A DNA stretch of 64,000 nt from Burkholderiales bacterium (GCA_016716275.1 JADJWR010000001.1:620001-684000); one strand, 5' to 3'. Positions 9,218-18,327 are shown, counted from the stretch's first letter. The notes: generated by a model not told the origin, from the sequence alone. Made by a program: numbers and translations.

Positions 9218-10181
9218 GGCCGGCCATAACCCGCAGCTGAACCACAACGGCGAACTGCACCACCTGCTGTCGCTCGAGGGTCTGCCGCGGGCGATCATCG
9301 AGCGGATCCTCGCCACCGCCGACGGCTTCATCAACGTCGCCGAGCGCGAGGTAAAGAACGTGCCGCTGCTGCGCGGCCGCTCGGTGTTCAACCTGTTCTT
9401 CGAGAACAGCACGCGCACCCGCACCACCTTCGAGATCGCCGCCCGCCGGCTGTCCGCCGACGTCTTCAACCTCGACATCATGCGGTCGAGCACCGCCAAG
9501 GGCGAGTCGCTGCTCGACACGATCAACAACCTGACGGCGATGCAGGCCGAGATGCTGGTCGTGCGCCATGCCACCGGCGGCGCGCCGCACCTGATCGCCC
9601 GCCACGTGGCGCCGCACGTGCACGTGATCAACGCCGGCGACGGGCGCCACGCGCACCCGACACAGGGCCTGCTCGACATGTACACGATCCGCCATTACAA
9701 GCGCGACTTCACCAACCTGACGGTGGCGGTCGTCGGCGACATCCTGCACTCGCGGGTGGCACGTTCCGACATCCACGCCCTGGCCACACTCGGCGTGCCC
9801 GAGGTGCGCGCGGTCGGGCCGCTGACGCTGCTGCCCGACGGGCTCGAGCAGATGGGCGTGCGGGTGTTCACCCGGCTCGACGAGGGCATCCGCGGCGCCG
9901 ACGTGATCATCATGCTTCGCCTGCAGAACGAGCGCATGCGCGGCGCGCTGCTGCCGAGCGCGCAGGAGTACTTCCGCAACTACGGGCTGACGCCGGAGCG
10001 CCTGCGGCTGGCCCGGCACGACGCGATCGTCATGCATCCCGGGCCGATGAACCGCGGCGTCGAGATCGACTCGCGGGTGGCCGACGGCGCGCAGAGCGTG
10101 ATCCTGCCGCAGGTCACCTTCGGCATCGCCGTGCGCATGGCGGTGCTGTCGATCGCAGCCTCCTCGCAGAGGATGCAATGA
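9207..10181 (+). CDS. pyrB: aspartate carbamoyltransferase catalytic subunit
   Basis: A 324-residue enzyme catalysing carbamoyl phosphate plus aspartate to N-carbamoyl-aspartate, the first committed step of pyrimidine synthesis. The carbamoyl-phosphate loop FENSTRTRTTFE, HPTQGLLDMYT and the C-terminal MHPGPMNRGVEID are all intact. The start is GTG at 9207, overlapping pyrR. It overlaps the following pyrC' by 4 bases (ATGA). The pairing with an inactive PyrC' points to the Pseudomonas-type dodecameric enzyme rather than the E. coli PyrB-PyrI complex; no pyrI is seen. Confidence 0.97.
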   Translation: MKREAGHNPQLNHNGELHHLLSLEGLPRAIIERILATADGFINVAEREVKNVPLLRGRSVFNLFFENSTRTRTTFEIAARRLSADVFNLDIMRSSTAKGESLLDTINNLTAMQAEMLVVRHATGGAPHLIARHVAPHVHVINAGDGRHAHPTQGLLDMYTIRHYKRDFTNLTVAVVGDILHSRVARSDIHALATLGVPEVRAVGPLTLLPDGLEQMGVRVFTRLDEGIRGADVIIMLRLQNERMRGALLPSAQEYFRNYGLTPERLRLARHDAIVMHPGPMNRGVEIDSRVADGAQSVILPQVTFGIAVRMAVLSIAASSQRMQ

Positions 10182-11473
10182 AGCTCGTCATACGCCACGG
10201 CCGGCTGGTCGATCCGGCCGCCGGCCACGACGCGGTCGCCGACCTGTTCATCGCCGACGGCCGCATCGCCGCAGTGGGCGGCCCGCCGGCGGGATTCGCC
10301 GCCGAGCGCGAGATCGACGCGCGCGGCCTGGTGGTCGCCCCCGGCCTGGTCGACCTGTGTGCCCGCATGCGCGAGCCCGGCGCCGAAGGGGCGCTCAAGC
10401 GCGAGATGCGGGCGGCGCTGGCCGGTGGCGTCACCGGCGTGGTGTGCCCGCCGGACACCGACCCGCCGCTCGACGAACCGGGCCTGGTGCGCATGCTGCG
10501 CCAGCGCTCGCGCGAGGCGGCGGGCGCCCGGCTGTATCCGCTCGGCGCGCTGACCGCCGGTCTGACGGGCGAGGTGCTGGCCGAGATCGAAACGCTGGCC
10601 GAGGTCGGCTGCGTGGCGTTCATGCAGACCCGCGCGCTGCCGCACGACAACGGCGTGCTGCTGCAGATCCTGCGCTACGCGAAGACCTTCGACCTGCCGG
10701 TGTGGCTGCGGCCGGTGGAGGACACGCTGGCCGGCGACGGCGTGGCGGGCGCCGGCGCGGTGGCCGGCCGGCTCGGCCTGCCGTCGGTGCCGGTGCTGGC
10801 GGAAACGGTGGCGCTGCACACGATCTTCGAGATGCAGCGCGAGACCGGCGCGCGGGTGCACCTGTGCCGGCTGTCGAGCGCCGCCGGCATCGAACTGGTG
10901 CGGCAGGCCAAGCGCGAGGGGCTGCCGGTGAGCGCCGACGTCGGCGTGCACCACGTGCACCTGACCGACGTCGACATCGGCCACTTCGACCCGGACTTCC
11001 GCCTCGATCCGCCATTGCGCACCGGGCGCGACCGCGACGCGATCGTCGCCGGGCTGGCCGACGGCACCATCGACGCGATCTGCTCCGACCACGCGCCGGT
11101 GGCCGAGGACGACAAGCTGCTGCCGTTCGGCGAAGCGGCGCCCGGTGCCACCGCGCTGGAGACGCTGCTGCCACTGGTTCTCAGGTGGGGCGAGGCGGCG
11201 AAGCTGCCGCTGGCCGCGGCGCTGGCGAAGGTGACCAGCGCGCCGGCACGGATCCTCAACGAGCCGACCGGGCGACTCGCCGTCGGCGCCAAGGCCGACG
11301 TCGTCGTGTTCGACCCGCAGGCACACTGGACCGTGTCGCGCGGCGAACTCGTCAGTCGCGGCGGCAACACGCCGTTTTCCGGCGACCAGCTGGTCGGCCG
11401 CGCCATGCTGACGCTGGTCGGCGGCGACGTCCGCCACGACCGGAAATCGGGGTCAGAGTCGAATTTCCATTGA
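10178..11473 (+). CDS. pyrX: PyrC', catalytically inactive dihydroorotase-like subunit
   Basis: A 431-residue amidohydrolase-fold protein. In active dihydroorotase the first metal motif reads DxHxHxREPG; here it is DLCARMREPG, so both zinc ligands of the HxH pair are replaced (Cys61 and Arg63). The downstream SDHAP motif survives. This is the hallmark of the pseudo-dihydroorotase that scaffolds PyrB in Pseudomonas and many betaproteobacteria; a functional pyrC must lie elsewhere. The last 10 residues (RKSGSESNFH) are encoded by a REP-like repeat that runs through the stop, so the natural C-terminus has been altered. It is the last gene of the pyr run. Confidence 0.93.
   Translation: MKLVIRHGRLVDPAAGHDAVADLFIADGRIAAVGGPPAGFAAEREIDARGLVVAPGLVDLCARMREPGAEGALKREMRAALAGGVTGVVCPPDTDPPLDEPGLVRMLRQRSREAAGARLYPLGALTAGLTGEVLAEIETLAEVGCVAFMQTRALPHDNGVLLQILRYAKTFDLPVWLRPVEDTLAGDGVAGAGAVAGRLGLPSVPVLAETVALHTIFEMQRETGARVHLCRLSSAAGIELVRQAKREGLPVSADVGVHHVHLTDVDIGHFDPDFRLDPPLRTGRDRDAIVAGLADGTIDAICSDHAPVAEDDKLLPFGEAAPGATALETLLPLVLRWGEAAKLPLAAALAKVTSAPARILNEPTGRLAVGAKADVVVFDPQAHWTVSRGELVSRGGNTPFSGDQLVGRAMLTLVGGDVRHDRKSGSESNFH
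11442..11468. repeat. REP-like repeat forming the pyrC' 3' end
   Basis: GGAAAT (11442-11447) and ATTTCC (11463-11468) enclose CGGGGTCAGAGTCGA. From memory, the GGGGTCAGAGTCGAATTTCC-type sequence is a widely dispersed REP-like element in proteobacteria, often linked to RAYT (IS200-like) transposases. No such transposase is in the window. The element lies in frame within the last codons of pyrC'; the stop follows at 11471. Confidence 0.6.
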
Positions 11474-11567
11474 GTAACGGCATGGTGCCGGGACCGGCGG
11501 CTGGGCGCGGCTTTGCCGCGCCCAGCGACCAGGCTGGCGCCGGCACGCGCCGGCGGACTGCCTGGCG

Positions 11568-12437
11568 ATGAGAGCGCTGATTGCGCCGCTGCGCATCGCG
11601 CTGCTGCTGGCGCACGTGCTTGCCGGCATGGCGGTCGCCGCGCTGCTGTTCCCCTGGCTTTCGCAGGCAGGCCGCAATCGCATCATCGGCCGCTGGTCGC
11701 GCCTGCTGCTGGCGATCTGCGGCGTGCGCCTGCGTGTGACCGGCGTGCCGCTTTCGCCCGCCGTCGCGCAGACGGGGATCGAGCCCGGCAGCTGCGGCCG
11801 CATGCTGCTCGCCAACCACGTCTCGTGGCTCGACCCGTTCGCGCTGAACGCCGCGGCGCCGAGCCGCTTCGTCGCCAAGGCCGAGATCCGCGACTGGCCG
11901 CTGCTCGGCACGCTGGTGACGCTGGTCGGTGCGCTGTACATCGAGCGCGGGCGAAGGCACGCCGTGGCGTCGATGAATCACCGCGTGCGCGACCGGCTGA
12001 AGGCGGGCGAGACGGTCGCCGTCTTCCCCGAGGGAACGACCACCGACGGCCGCTCGCTGCTGCCGTTTCACGCCAACCTGGTGGCGCCGGCACTCGAGGT
12101 AGGCGCCGAATGCTGGCCGGTTGCCGTTCGCTACACGGCCGACGGCGCACCGTCGACCGCGGCGGCGTTCATCGGCGAGACGAGCATCGTCGCTTCGCTG
12201 TGGAACGTCGTCGTCGCGCGGCGGTTGCAGGTCGAGGTGGCCTATCTGGAGCCGGTGCCCACTGCCGGCGAGCGCAACCGGCACCACGTGGCCGAGGCGA
12301 CGGCGGCGCGGATTTCGGGCTGGCTCGGCGTGCCCGCGCCGGCGGGCCGGCGCTTCAACGCGACGAGGGATCCGGCCGACGATACGGCGGGCAGGGCACC
12401 TGCAGCAGCCGGCGGCCCGGCCAGGCGAGCGCAGTGA
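11568..12437 (+). CDS. plsC: 1-acyl-sn-glycerol-3-phosphate acyltransferase (PlsC family)
   Basis: A 289-residue inner-membrane acyltransferase that converts lysophosphatidic acid to phosphatidic acid in phospholipid synthesis. An N-terminal hydrophobic helix covers about residues 8-30. The catalytic NHxxxxD motif is NHVSWLD and the glycerol-phosphate-binding motif is VFPEGTTTDG. The last 25 residues (RNPADDTAG-like, Ala/Pro rich) are divergent and are encoded antisense to the apaH 3' end. Ninety-four bases separate it from pyrC'. Confidence 0.9.
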   Translation: MRALIAPLRIALLLAHVLAGMAVAALLFPWLSQAGRNRIIGRWSRLLLAICGVRLRVTGVPLSPAVAQTGIEPGSCGRMLLANHVSWLDPFALNAAAPSRFVAKAEIRDWPLLGTLVTLVGALYIERGRRHAVASMNHRVRDRLKAGETVAVFPEGTTTDGRSLLPFHANLVAPALEVGAECWPVAVRYTADGAPSTAAAFIGETSIVASLWNVVVARRLQVEVAYLEPVPTAGERNRHHVAEATAARISGWLGVPAPAGRRFNATRDPADDTAGRAPAAAGGPARRAQ

Positions 12438-13191
12438 GCGCGCCGCCCCAGACGCAGCCGCTGTCGAGGCACACCACGTCGTCGCGCAGCAGCAGTCCCA
12501 GCGTCGACCAGTGGCCGAAGACGACCGGCGTGCCGCGCGTGGCGCGCCGCGGGTGATCGAACCAGGCAGCGAAGCCCGGCGGGGCGGCGCCTGCTCCTTC
12601 CTTGACGGTGAAATCCATCGTGCCGTCGGCGGCGACGAAGCGCAGGCGTGTCAGCGCGTTGATCACGCAGCGGGCGCGCTCGGCGCCGGCCAGTGCGTCG
12701 TCCCAGCGCGCCGGCCGGTTGCCGTACATGGTGGCGAGGAAGTCGCGATAGTCGGGCGCGCGCAGCCTCGTTTCGACCTCGCCGGCGAGCGCCAGCGTGC
12801 GGTCGACCGTCCACTGCGGCAGCACGCCGGCGTGGACGAACAGCGCGCCGGACTCGTGCAGCGCCAGCGGCCGCGTGCGCAGCCAGTCGAGCAGTTCGTC
12901 GCGATCGGCGGCGGACAGGATCTCGGCCAGCGTGTCGTCGTCGTGCTGCCGGCGGATGCCGGCGGCGACGGCGAGCAGGTGAAGGTCGTGGTTGCCGAGC
13001 AGCACCTGCGCACGATAGCCCAGCGAGCGGACGAAACGCAGCGCAGCAAGCGACTGCGGGCCGCGGTTGACCAGGTCGCCGACGAACAGCAGCCGGCATC
13101 CCGCCGGCAGCAGGTCGAGCAGCGAACGAAGGCTGGCCAGGCAGCCCTGCACGTCGCCGATCACCCAGAGTGACTCGTCGCCCGCGTTCAC
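12355..13191 (-). CDS. apaH: symmetrical bis(5'-nucleosyl)-tetraphosphatase
   Basis: A 278-residue metallophosphatase that hydrolyses Ap4A to two ADP, limiting alarmone levels under stress. The phosphoesterase signature is complete: VIGDVQGCL, FVGDLVNRGPQS, LLGNHDLHLLA, LFVHAGVLP and VVFGHWSTLG. Length fits the family. It reads towards plsC and overlaps it by 83 bases tail to tail. It lies 49 bases downstream of hldE2 in the same direction, so it may be the last gene of the heptose operon. Confidence 0.95.
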   Translation of the reverse strand: MNAGDESLWVIGDVQGCLASLRSLLDLLPAGCRLLFVGDLVNRGPQSLAALRFVRSLGYRAQVLLGNHDLHLLAVAAGIRRQHDDDTLAEILSAADRDELLDWLRTRPLALHESGALFVHAGVLPQWTVDRTLALAGEVETRLRAPDYRDFLATMYGNRPARWDDALAGAERARCVINALTRLRFVAADGTMDFTVKEGAGAAPPGFAAWFDHPRRATRGTPVVFGHWSTLGLLLRDDVVCLDSGCVWGGALTALAWPGRRLLQVPCPPYRRPDPSSR

Positions 13192-13240
13192 TGCGGCGAC
13201 TTGCCACGACCGTGGCGGTCCGTCGCGCCGGACAACGACG

Positions 13241-13726
13241 TCACCCGCCGCGCAGGCGCGCGAGCAGCGCGGTGGTCGAGCGCTCGAACTCGAAGGCGAT
13301 CGCCACTGTCCGCGCGCCCCAGGTGCGCGCCAGCTGCGCCTCGGCGACCCTGGCCATGTCGTAGTCGCCGCCCTTGACGTAGACGTCGGGGCGGACGATT
13401 TCGACCACCGGCAGCGGCACCGTCTCGTCGAACACCGTGACCAGCGTCACGCTTTCCAGCGCCGCCAGCACGGCGGCGCGGTCGGCCTCGGCATTGATCG
13501 GCCGCTCGTCGCCCTTGCCGAGGCGGCGCACCGAGGCATCCGAGTTGACCGCCACCACCAGGCTGGCGCCGAGCGCGCGGGCGCGCGCCAGGTACGTCAC
13601 GTGGCCGCGGTGCAGCAGATCGAACACGCCGTTGGTGAGCACGAGCGGGCGCGCCAGCCGGGCCGCCGCGCCGGCGAGTGCATCGCGGTCGACGATCTTG
13701 CGTTCGAACGCCGGCCGCTCAGGCAT
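13241..13726 (-). CDS. hldE2: ADP-heptose synthase, separate nucleotidyltransferase (RfaE2/HldC)
   Basis: A 161-residue cytidylyltransferase-like enzyme that joins heptose-1-phosphate to ATP, giving ADP-D-glycero-beta-D-manno-heptose. The nucleotide-binding signature LTNGVFDLLHRGHVTYL includes the HxGH motif. VYVKGGDYD and the ending FEFERSTTALLARLR are typical of the HldE C-terminal domain. In E. coli this is fused to the kinase; here the two are separate genes at opposite ends of the cluster. The start at 13726 (MPERPAF) overlaps the gmhB stop by 8 bases; an ATG two codons earlier is possible. Confidence 0.93.
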   Translation of the reverse strand: MPERPAFERKIVDRDALAGAAARLARPLVLTNGVFDLLHRGHVTYLARARALGASLVVAVNSDASVRRLGKGDERPINAEADRAAVLAALESVTLVTVFDETVPLPVVEIVRPDVYVKGGDYDMARVAEAQLARTWGARTVAIAFEFERSTTALLARLRGG

Positions 13727-14318
13727 GCGCATCCGGCGCGAGTTCGGCGCGCAGCAGTCGGCTGTGCACCGCCTCGGCCAGCGAAGCGAAGCGCGCGGTG
13801 GCCTGCGCTGCCGCCTCGGGCGGCGGCAGCGCGCGGCCGTCGGTGCCGAGCAGCACCCGTTGCGCGATGCCGGCGGCCGCCGCGGCAGCGATGTCGGAGG
13901 CCTTGTCACCGAACAGCACCGAGCGGCCGAGGTCGAGCGACAGGTCGCGCGCGGCGGCCAGCAGCATGCCCGGGCCCGGCTTGCGGCAGTCGCAGGCGCG
14001 CCGGTAGGCGGGCAGCAGCGCCTGCGGGTGATGCGGGCAGTGATACACGCCGGCCAGCGGCGCGCCGGCGGCGGCGAACTGCGCGCGCATCCAGTCGGCG
14101 AGCTGCCGGTAGTCCTGCTCGCCGTACAGGCCGCGTCCGATGCCGGACTGATTGGTGACCACCACCAGCGCGAACTGCCAGCGATGAAGCTGCGCGCAGG
14201 CGGCGAGCGCGCCCGGCACGAACTGGAAGTCCTCGCGCCGGCACACGTAGCCGTGATCGACGTTGATCACGCCGTCGCGGTCGAGGAAGGCGGCGCGGCG
14301 CAGGCCGTCGGCCGGCAT
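13719..14318 (-). CDS. gmhB: D-glycero-D-manno-heptose 1,7-bisphosphate phosphatase
   Basis: A 199-residue HAD-family phosphatase that removes the C7 phosphate in ADP-heptose synthesis. The HAD nucleophile motif is FLDRDGVIN (Asp13, Asp15). TNQSGIGRG and the late FGDKASDIAAA are the other HAD motifs. The family's zinc-binding loop is present: CPHHPQ followed by CDCRKP. The start ATG overlaps the hldD stop by one base (TGATG). Confidence 0.95.
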   Translation of the reverse strand: MPADGLRRAAFLDRDGVINVDHGYVCRREDFQFVPGALAACAQLHRWQFALVVVTNQSGIGRGLYGEQDYRQLADWMRAQFAAAGAPLAGVYHCPHHPQALLPAYRRACDCRKPGPGMLLAAARDLSLDLGRSVLFGDKASDIAAAAAAGIAQRVLLGTDGRALPPPEAAAQATARFASLAEAVHSRLLRAELAPDAHA

Positions 14319-15307
14319 CAACCGTTGTCCAGCAGCCAGGCGACGTAGGCGGCCACGCCCTGCGCGACGTCCGCCATCGGCTGTCGATAACCGGCGGCGC
14401 GCAGCCTGGTCAGGTCGGCCTGCGTGTAGGCCTGGTACTTGCCGCGCAGCGCCTCGGGAAACGCAACGTACTCGATGCACCCATCGGCCACCGCCTCGGC
14501 CAGCGGCAGCGGCGGCTCGCCGCCGTGCGCGCGCAGCGCGTTGACCACCGCCAGCGCCACGTCGTTGAACGGCTGCGCACGGCCGGTGCCGACGTTGTAG
14601 ATGCCGCTGGCCGGCCGCTCGCCGAAGAACAGGTTGACCGCCACCGCGTCGTCGACGTGGATGAAGTCGCGCCGCTGCTCGCCGGCGGCGTAGCCATGGC
14701 TGCCCTCGAACAGGCGCACCTTGCCTTCGGCGCGGAACTGGTGGAAGTGATGGAAGGCCACCGACGCCATCCGCTCCTTGTGCGCTTCGCGCGGGCCGTA
14801 GACGTTGAAGTAGCGCAGGCCGACCACCGGCGCGCTGAACGACGCCAGGCGCCGGCGCACGATCTGGTCGAACAGGAACTTCGAATAGCCGTAGACGTTC
14901 AGCGGCTTCTCGTTGCCGCGCGACTCGGCGTACAGCGGGCCGAGCCCGTAGACCGAGGCCGACGAGGCATAGACGAAGGGAACGTTCTGCGCCTGGCACC
15001 AGTCGAGCAGCTCGAGCGAATAGCGGAAGTTGTTGTCGAGCATGTAGCGCCCGTCGGCGGCCATGGTGTCCGAGCAGGCGCCCTGGTGGTAGACGATCCG
15101 CGGCCGGGCGACGGCGCGGCGCGCCACCAGCGAACGGAAGTCCTCCTTGTCCAGGTAGTCGGCGATCTCGCAGTCGACCAGGTTGCGGAACTTGTCGGCG
15201 CGGGTCAGGTTGTCGACGGCGACGACGTCGCTCTCGCCGCGCGCGTTCAGCGCATTGACGAGGTTGGCGCCGATGAAGCCGGCGGCGCCGGTGACGATGA
15301 CACTCAT
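14318..15307 (-). CDS. hldD: ADP-L-glycero-D-manno-heptose 6-epimerase
   Basis: A 329-residue short-chain dehydrogenase-type epimerase giving the L-glycero heptose used in the LPS inner core. The Rossmann motif is GAAGFIGANLV, the catalytic YxxxK motif is YGYSK, and YASSASVYG supplies the Ser region. QRRDFIHVDD and YNVGTG are conserved. Length matches E. coli HldD. It overlaps hldE1 by 4 bases and gmhB by 1 base. Confidence 0.96.
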   Translation of the reverse strand: MSVIVTGAAGFIGANLVNALNARGESDVVAVDNLTRADKFRNLVDCEIADYLDKEDFRSLVARRAVARPRIVYHQGACSDTMAADGRYMLDNNFRYSLELLDWCQAQNVPFVYASSASVYGLGPLYAESRGNEKPLNVYGYSKFLFDQIVRRRLASFSAPVVGLRYFNVYGPREAHKERMASVAFHHFHQFRAEGKVRLFEGSHGYAAGEQRRDFIHVDDAVAVNLFFGERPASGIYNVGTGRAQPFNDVALAVVNALRAHGGEPPLPLAEAVADGCIEYVAFPEALRGKYQAYTQADLTRLRAAGYRQPMADVAQGVAAYVAWLLDNG

Positions 15308-16254
15308 GGGGCGGGGTTCTCGGCGAACAGTTCCTCGTACGATACCGTCGCCGTGCCCAGCTTGCCGACCACGATGCCGCCGGCCCGGTTGGCCGTCCTG
15401 ACCGCCTCGTGCAGCGGCCGCCCGACCGCCATCATCACCGCCATCACGGCGATCACCGTGTCGCCGGCGCCGCTGACGTCGTACACCTCGCGGGCCTGCG
15501 CCGGCACGCTCCAGCCGGGCTCGTCGCTGAACAGCGTCATGCCCTCCTCGCTGCGCGTCAGCAGGATCGCCTGCAGGCCGAGCCGTGCCCGCAGCTGCTG
15601 CACGCGCTCCTGCAGATCGGCTTCGCTGCGCCAGCGGCCGACGACTTCGCGCAGCTCGGTGCGGTTCGGCGTCACCAGCGTCGCGCCGGCATAGCGCGAG
15701 TAGTCGTCGCCTTTCGGATCGACCAGCACCGGCCTGCCGGCGGCGCGCGCCAGCTCGATCATCCGCGCGATGTGCGTGAGCCCGCCCTTGCCGTAGTCCG
15801 ACAGCAGCACCACGTCGCATTCCGGCAGCAGCCGTTCGTACTCGCCGAGGTGCGCCGCCAGCACCTCGGCCTCGGGCGCGGTCTCGAAGTCCACCCGCAC
15901 GATCTGCTGCTGGCGGCCGACCACGCGCACCTTGACCGTGGTGGCCAGTCGCCGGTCGGTGTGCAGATGGCCGCTGATGTCGCTCGCCTCGAGCAGGCGG
16001 CCGATGCTGCGACCGGCGTCGTCGTCGCCGACCACCGTCAGCAGCCGCGCCTGCGCGCCCACCGAGACGATGTTGCGTGCCACGTTGGCCGCGCCGCCGA
16101 GGCGTTCCTCGGTCGACCGCACCCGCACCACCGGCACCGGCGCCTCGGGAGAAATGCGCTCGACGTCGCCGAACCAGTAGCGGTCGAGCATCGCGTCGCC
16201 GACCACCAGCACGTGGCAGCGCGCCAGTTCGTCGGCCGTGACGGGCATTGGCAT
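15304..16254 (-). CDS. hldE1: D-glycero-beta-D-manno-heptose-7-phosphate kinase (RfaE1)
   Basis: A 316-residue PfkB/ribokinase-family kinase that phosphorylates heptose-7-phosphate at C1. It has VVGDAMLDRYWFGDVERISPEAP at the N-terminus, the GGAANVA substrate loop, and the C-terminal kinase motif DVSGAGDTVIAVMA with the catalytic Asp. It is separate from the nucleotidyltransferase. First gene of the minus-strand heptose set; GAGGA lies about 9 bases before the ATG. gmhA is not in the window. Confidence 0.95.
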   Translation of the reverse strand: MPMPVTADELARCHVLVVGDAMLDRYWFGDVERISPEAPVPVVRVRSTEERLGGAANVARNIVSVGAQARLLTVVGDDDAGRSIGRLLEASDISGHLHTDRRLATTVKVRVVGRQQQIVRVDFETAPEAEVLAAHLGEYERLLPECDVVLLSDYGKGGLTHIARMIELARAAGRPVLVDPKGDDYSRYAGATLVTPNRTELREVVGRWRSEADLQERVQQLRARLGLQAILLTRSEEGMTLFSDEPGWSVPAQAREVYDVSGAGDTVIAVMAVMMAVGRPLHEAVRTANRAGGIVVGKLGTATVSYEELFAENPAP

Positions 16255-16318
16255 CGGCGCTGATCCTCAGTCCGGACAGAGCGGACGGCGGCGCCGCCGG
16301 CGCGGTCCGGTCGGCACG

Positions 16319-17113
16319 CTAGGAGTGCGTGCGCGGCCCCGGCCGAAGTGCGCCCGTGCCGGCATCTTCCTGGGCTTCCAGCTGCGGGATCAGGCTGCGG
16401 TAGCGCCAGAAGTTGGCCGACGACCACATCCGCGCCAGGCTCGAAATGTGCCAGCGGAAATGGCGCAGCGAGCGGTGGCTCAGCTGCTGCGCGGCATGCA
16501 CCACCTGCACCTGCTGCATGAAGGCGAGCGGCCATCCGGCCAGGCGCAGCCGCGCGCAGATGTCGAAGTCTTCGCAGTACATGAAGAAGCCTTCGTCGAA
16601 GCCGCCGACGGAGGCGAAGGCGTCGGAGCGGAACAGCAGGAACATGCCGGCGAACCAGCGCGGCACGTCCGGCGGCGAATAGGTCGGTAGGCGGCGCCGG
16701 ATCAGCTCCCACGGCGTGATCAGCGCGCGCGCGGTGTCGGCCGTCCGGCCGTCCGGTTCGAGCACCGCCGGTGCGGCCACGCCGGCGCCGGCGCGCAGCG
16801 CCCTGACCAGCGTCGGGAACGGGTTGCCCATCAGCGCGATGTCCGGGTTGACGACGGCGAAGAACTCCGTGTCGCACTTGCGGAACGCCGCGTTGTGGTT
16901 CATGCCGAAGCCCATCGGCGTCTTGTTGCGGATCACCTCGACCGACGGCGAGCGGCGGCCTTTGGTCGAGGGCGGCGTCTCCGGCAGGTTCTGCGTCAGG
17001 ATCACCCGCGCCAGTTCCGGCGCCTCGCTTCCGGCCAGGTCGGCGATCAGGGCATCGACGAGCGAATGCTGTTCGTGGCTGATGACTGAGAGGGTGACGG
17101 AACCCTTGTTCAT
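16319..17113 (-). CDS. family 2 glycosyltransferase (rhamnosyltransferase-like)
   Basis: A 264-residue GT-A-fold enzyme, probably cytoplasmic and membrane-associated. The donor-binding acidic motif is VVNPDIAL (a DxD variant), with VPRWFAGMFLLFRSDAF and GGFDEGFFMYCEDFDICARL, the pattern of WbbL/RfbF-type rhamnosyltransferases. The sugar and acceptor cannot be read from sequence; nearby rml genes make dTDP-rhamnose a reasonable donor. It lies upstream of hldE1 with 64 bases between them and reads the same way. Confidence 0.85.
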   Translation of the reverse strand: MNKGSVTLSVISHEQHSLVDALIADLAGSEAPELARVILTQNLPETPPSTKGRRSPSVEVIRNKTPMGFGMNHNAAFRKCDTEFFAVVNPDIALMGNPFPTLVRALRAGAGVAAPAVLEPDGRTADTARALITPWELIRRRLPTYSPPDVPRWFAGMFLLFRSDAFASVGGFDEGFFMYCEDFDICARLRLAGWPLAFMQQVQVVHAAQQLSHRSLRHFRWHISSLARMWSSANFWRYRSLIPQLEAQEDAGTGALRPGPRTHS

Positions 17114-17386
17114 CGAGGCTCGCTATCCGGCGGTTGGTACTCGTGAGTTGTTGGTCTGTCGCCGTCGAGGGCCGGAACACCCGACCCGATGCATCGCGCC
17201 ACGGCTGGCGAGCATTGCGAAAAACGCCGCGCATCATAACCCCTGCATCGGCAGGGAGCCGCCCCTGTTTGCGTGAAGGGGGGCGCAGCAGGCGGATGCT
17301 CGCCGAGTTGCGCCCGGGAAGCAGTAACGAAATGTTCGGATCCGCCGGCGGCCGCCTGCGGCTGCAGGCGGCGCGCCCCTGCGCCG

Positions 17387-18313
17387 TCAGTCAGCGGCGC
17401 GGCCGTCGCCGACGGCAAGCTCGAGCGCCAGTTCCCACGGCGGCAGGGCGACGCCCCACTGGCGAACAAGCCGCGTGCAATCGAGGACCGAGTTCATCGG
17501 CCGGCGCGCCGGTGTCGGGTAATCGGTGCTCGGGATCGGCACGATCGAGCGAAGCCGGCGTGCGGGATCGGCGATCCGCTGCAGCAGGCGGGTCGCGAAC
17601 TGGTGCCAGTTGGTCCGTCCTGCTGCCGTCATGTGGAATACGCCGCCGTTGCCGGCGAAGGCGTCGGCGATCGAGGCGCGGTCGCGGCCGGCCCGCGCAA
17701 CGATGGCGGCGATTGCCTCGGCGATCGAGCGCGCCCAGGTCGGCGCGCCCCACTGGTCATCGACGATGCGAAGTTCCTCGCGCTCGCCCGCCAGCCGCAC
17801 CATGGTGCGCAGGAAGTTGTGACCGCGCATCGCGTAGACCCAGCTGGTGCGCAGCACCAGCGACGCGGCGCCGGACGAAAGCGCCGCCTGCTCGCCCAGC
17901 AGCTTGGTGCGGCCGTAGACCGACAGCGGGTTGCAGGCGTCGTCCTCGACGTAGGGCGAAGGTTTCGTCCCGTCGAACACGTAGTCGGTCGACAGGTGGA
18001 TCAGCGCGGCGTCCAGGCGTCGCGCCTCCTCGGCGAGCACCGCTACCGCGTCGGCGTTGACGGCGCGGGCGAGATCCGGCTCCGACTCGGCGCGATCCAC
18101 GGCGGTGTAGGCGGCCGTGTTGACGATCAGATCGGGCGACGCCTCGCGCACCAGGGCGCGGAGGGCTTCGGGACGGGCGAGGTCGCACGCGTCGCGGCCG
18201 ACCGCATGCACCCGGCCGAGCGCATGCAGGCTGCGCCGGCACTCCCAGCCGACCTGGCCGTCGGGGCCGGTGAGCAAGATCCGCAAGCCGAAAACCGAAT
18301 CCATGGATCCCAT
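17387..18313 (-). CDS. rfbD: dTDP-4-dehydrorhamnose reductase
   Basis: A 308-residue NADPH-dependent reductase that completes dTDP-L-rhamnose. It has RILLTGPDGQVGWE at the N-terminus, NTAAYTAVDRAE, LSTDYVFDG, the YGRTK catalytic motif, and LRTSWVYA. Start at 18313 (MGSMDS) or the ATG three codons later; neither has a clear ribosome binding site. It stands apart from rmlB-A-C and on the other strand, which is unusual since the four genes are commonly contiguous. Confidence 0.95.
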   Translation of the reverse strand: MGSMDSVFGLRILLTGPDGQVGWECRRSLHALGRVHAVGRDACDLARPEALRALVREASPDLIVNTAAYTAVDRAESEPDLARAVNADAVAVLAEEARRLDAALIHLSTDYVFDGTKPSPYVEDDACNPLSVYGRTKLLGEQAALSSGAASLVLRTSWVYAMRGHNFLRTMVRLAGEREELRIVDDQWGAPTWARSIAEAIAAIVARAGRDRASIADAFAGNGGVFHMTAAGRTNWHQFATRLLQRIADPARRLRSIVPIPSTDYPTPARRPMNSVLDCTRLVRQWGVALPPWELALELAVGDGRAAD

Positions 18314-18327
18314 CGATGGATGACTTC

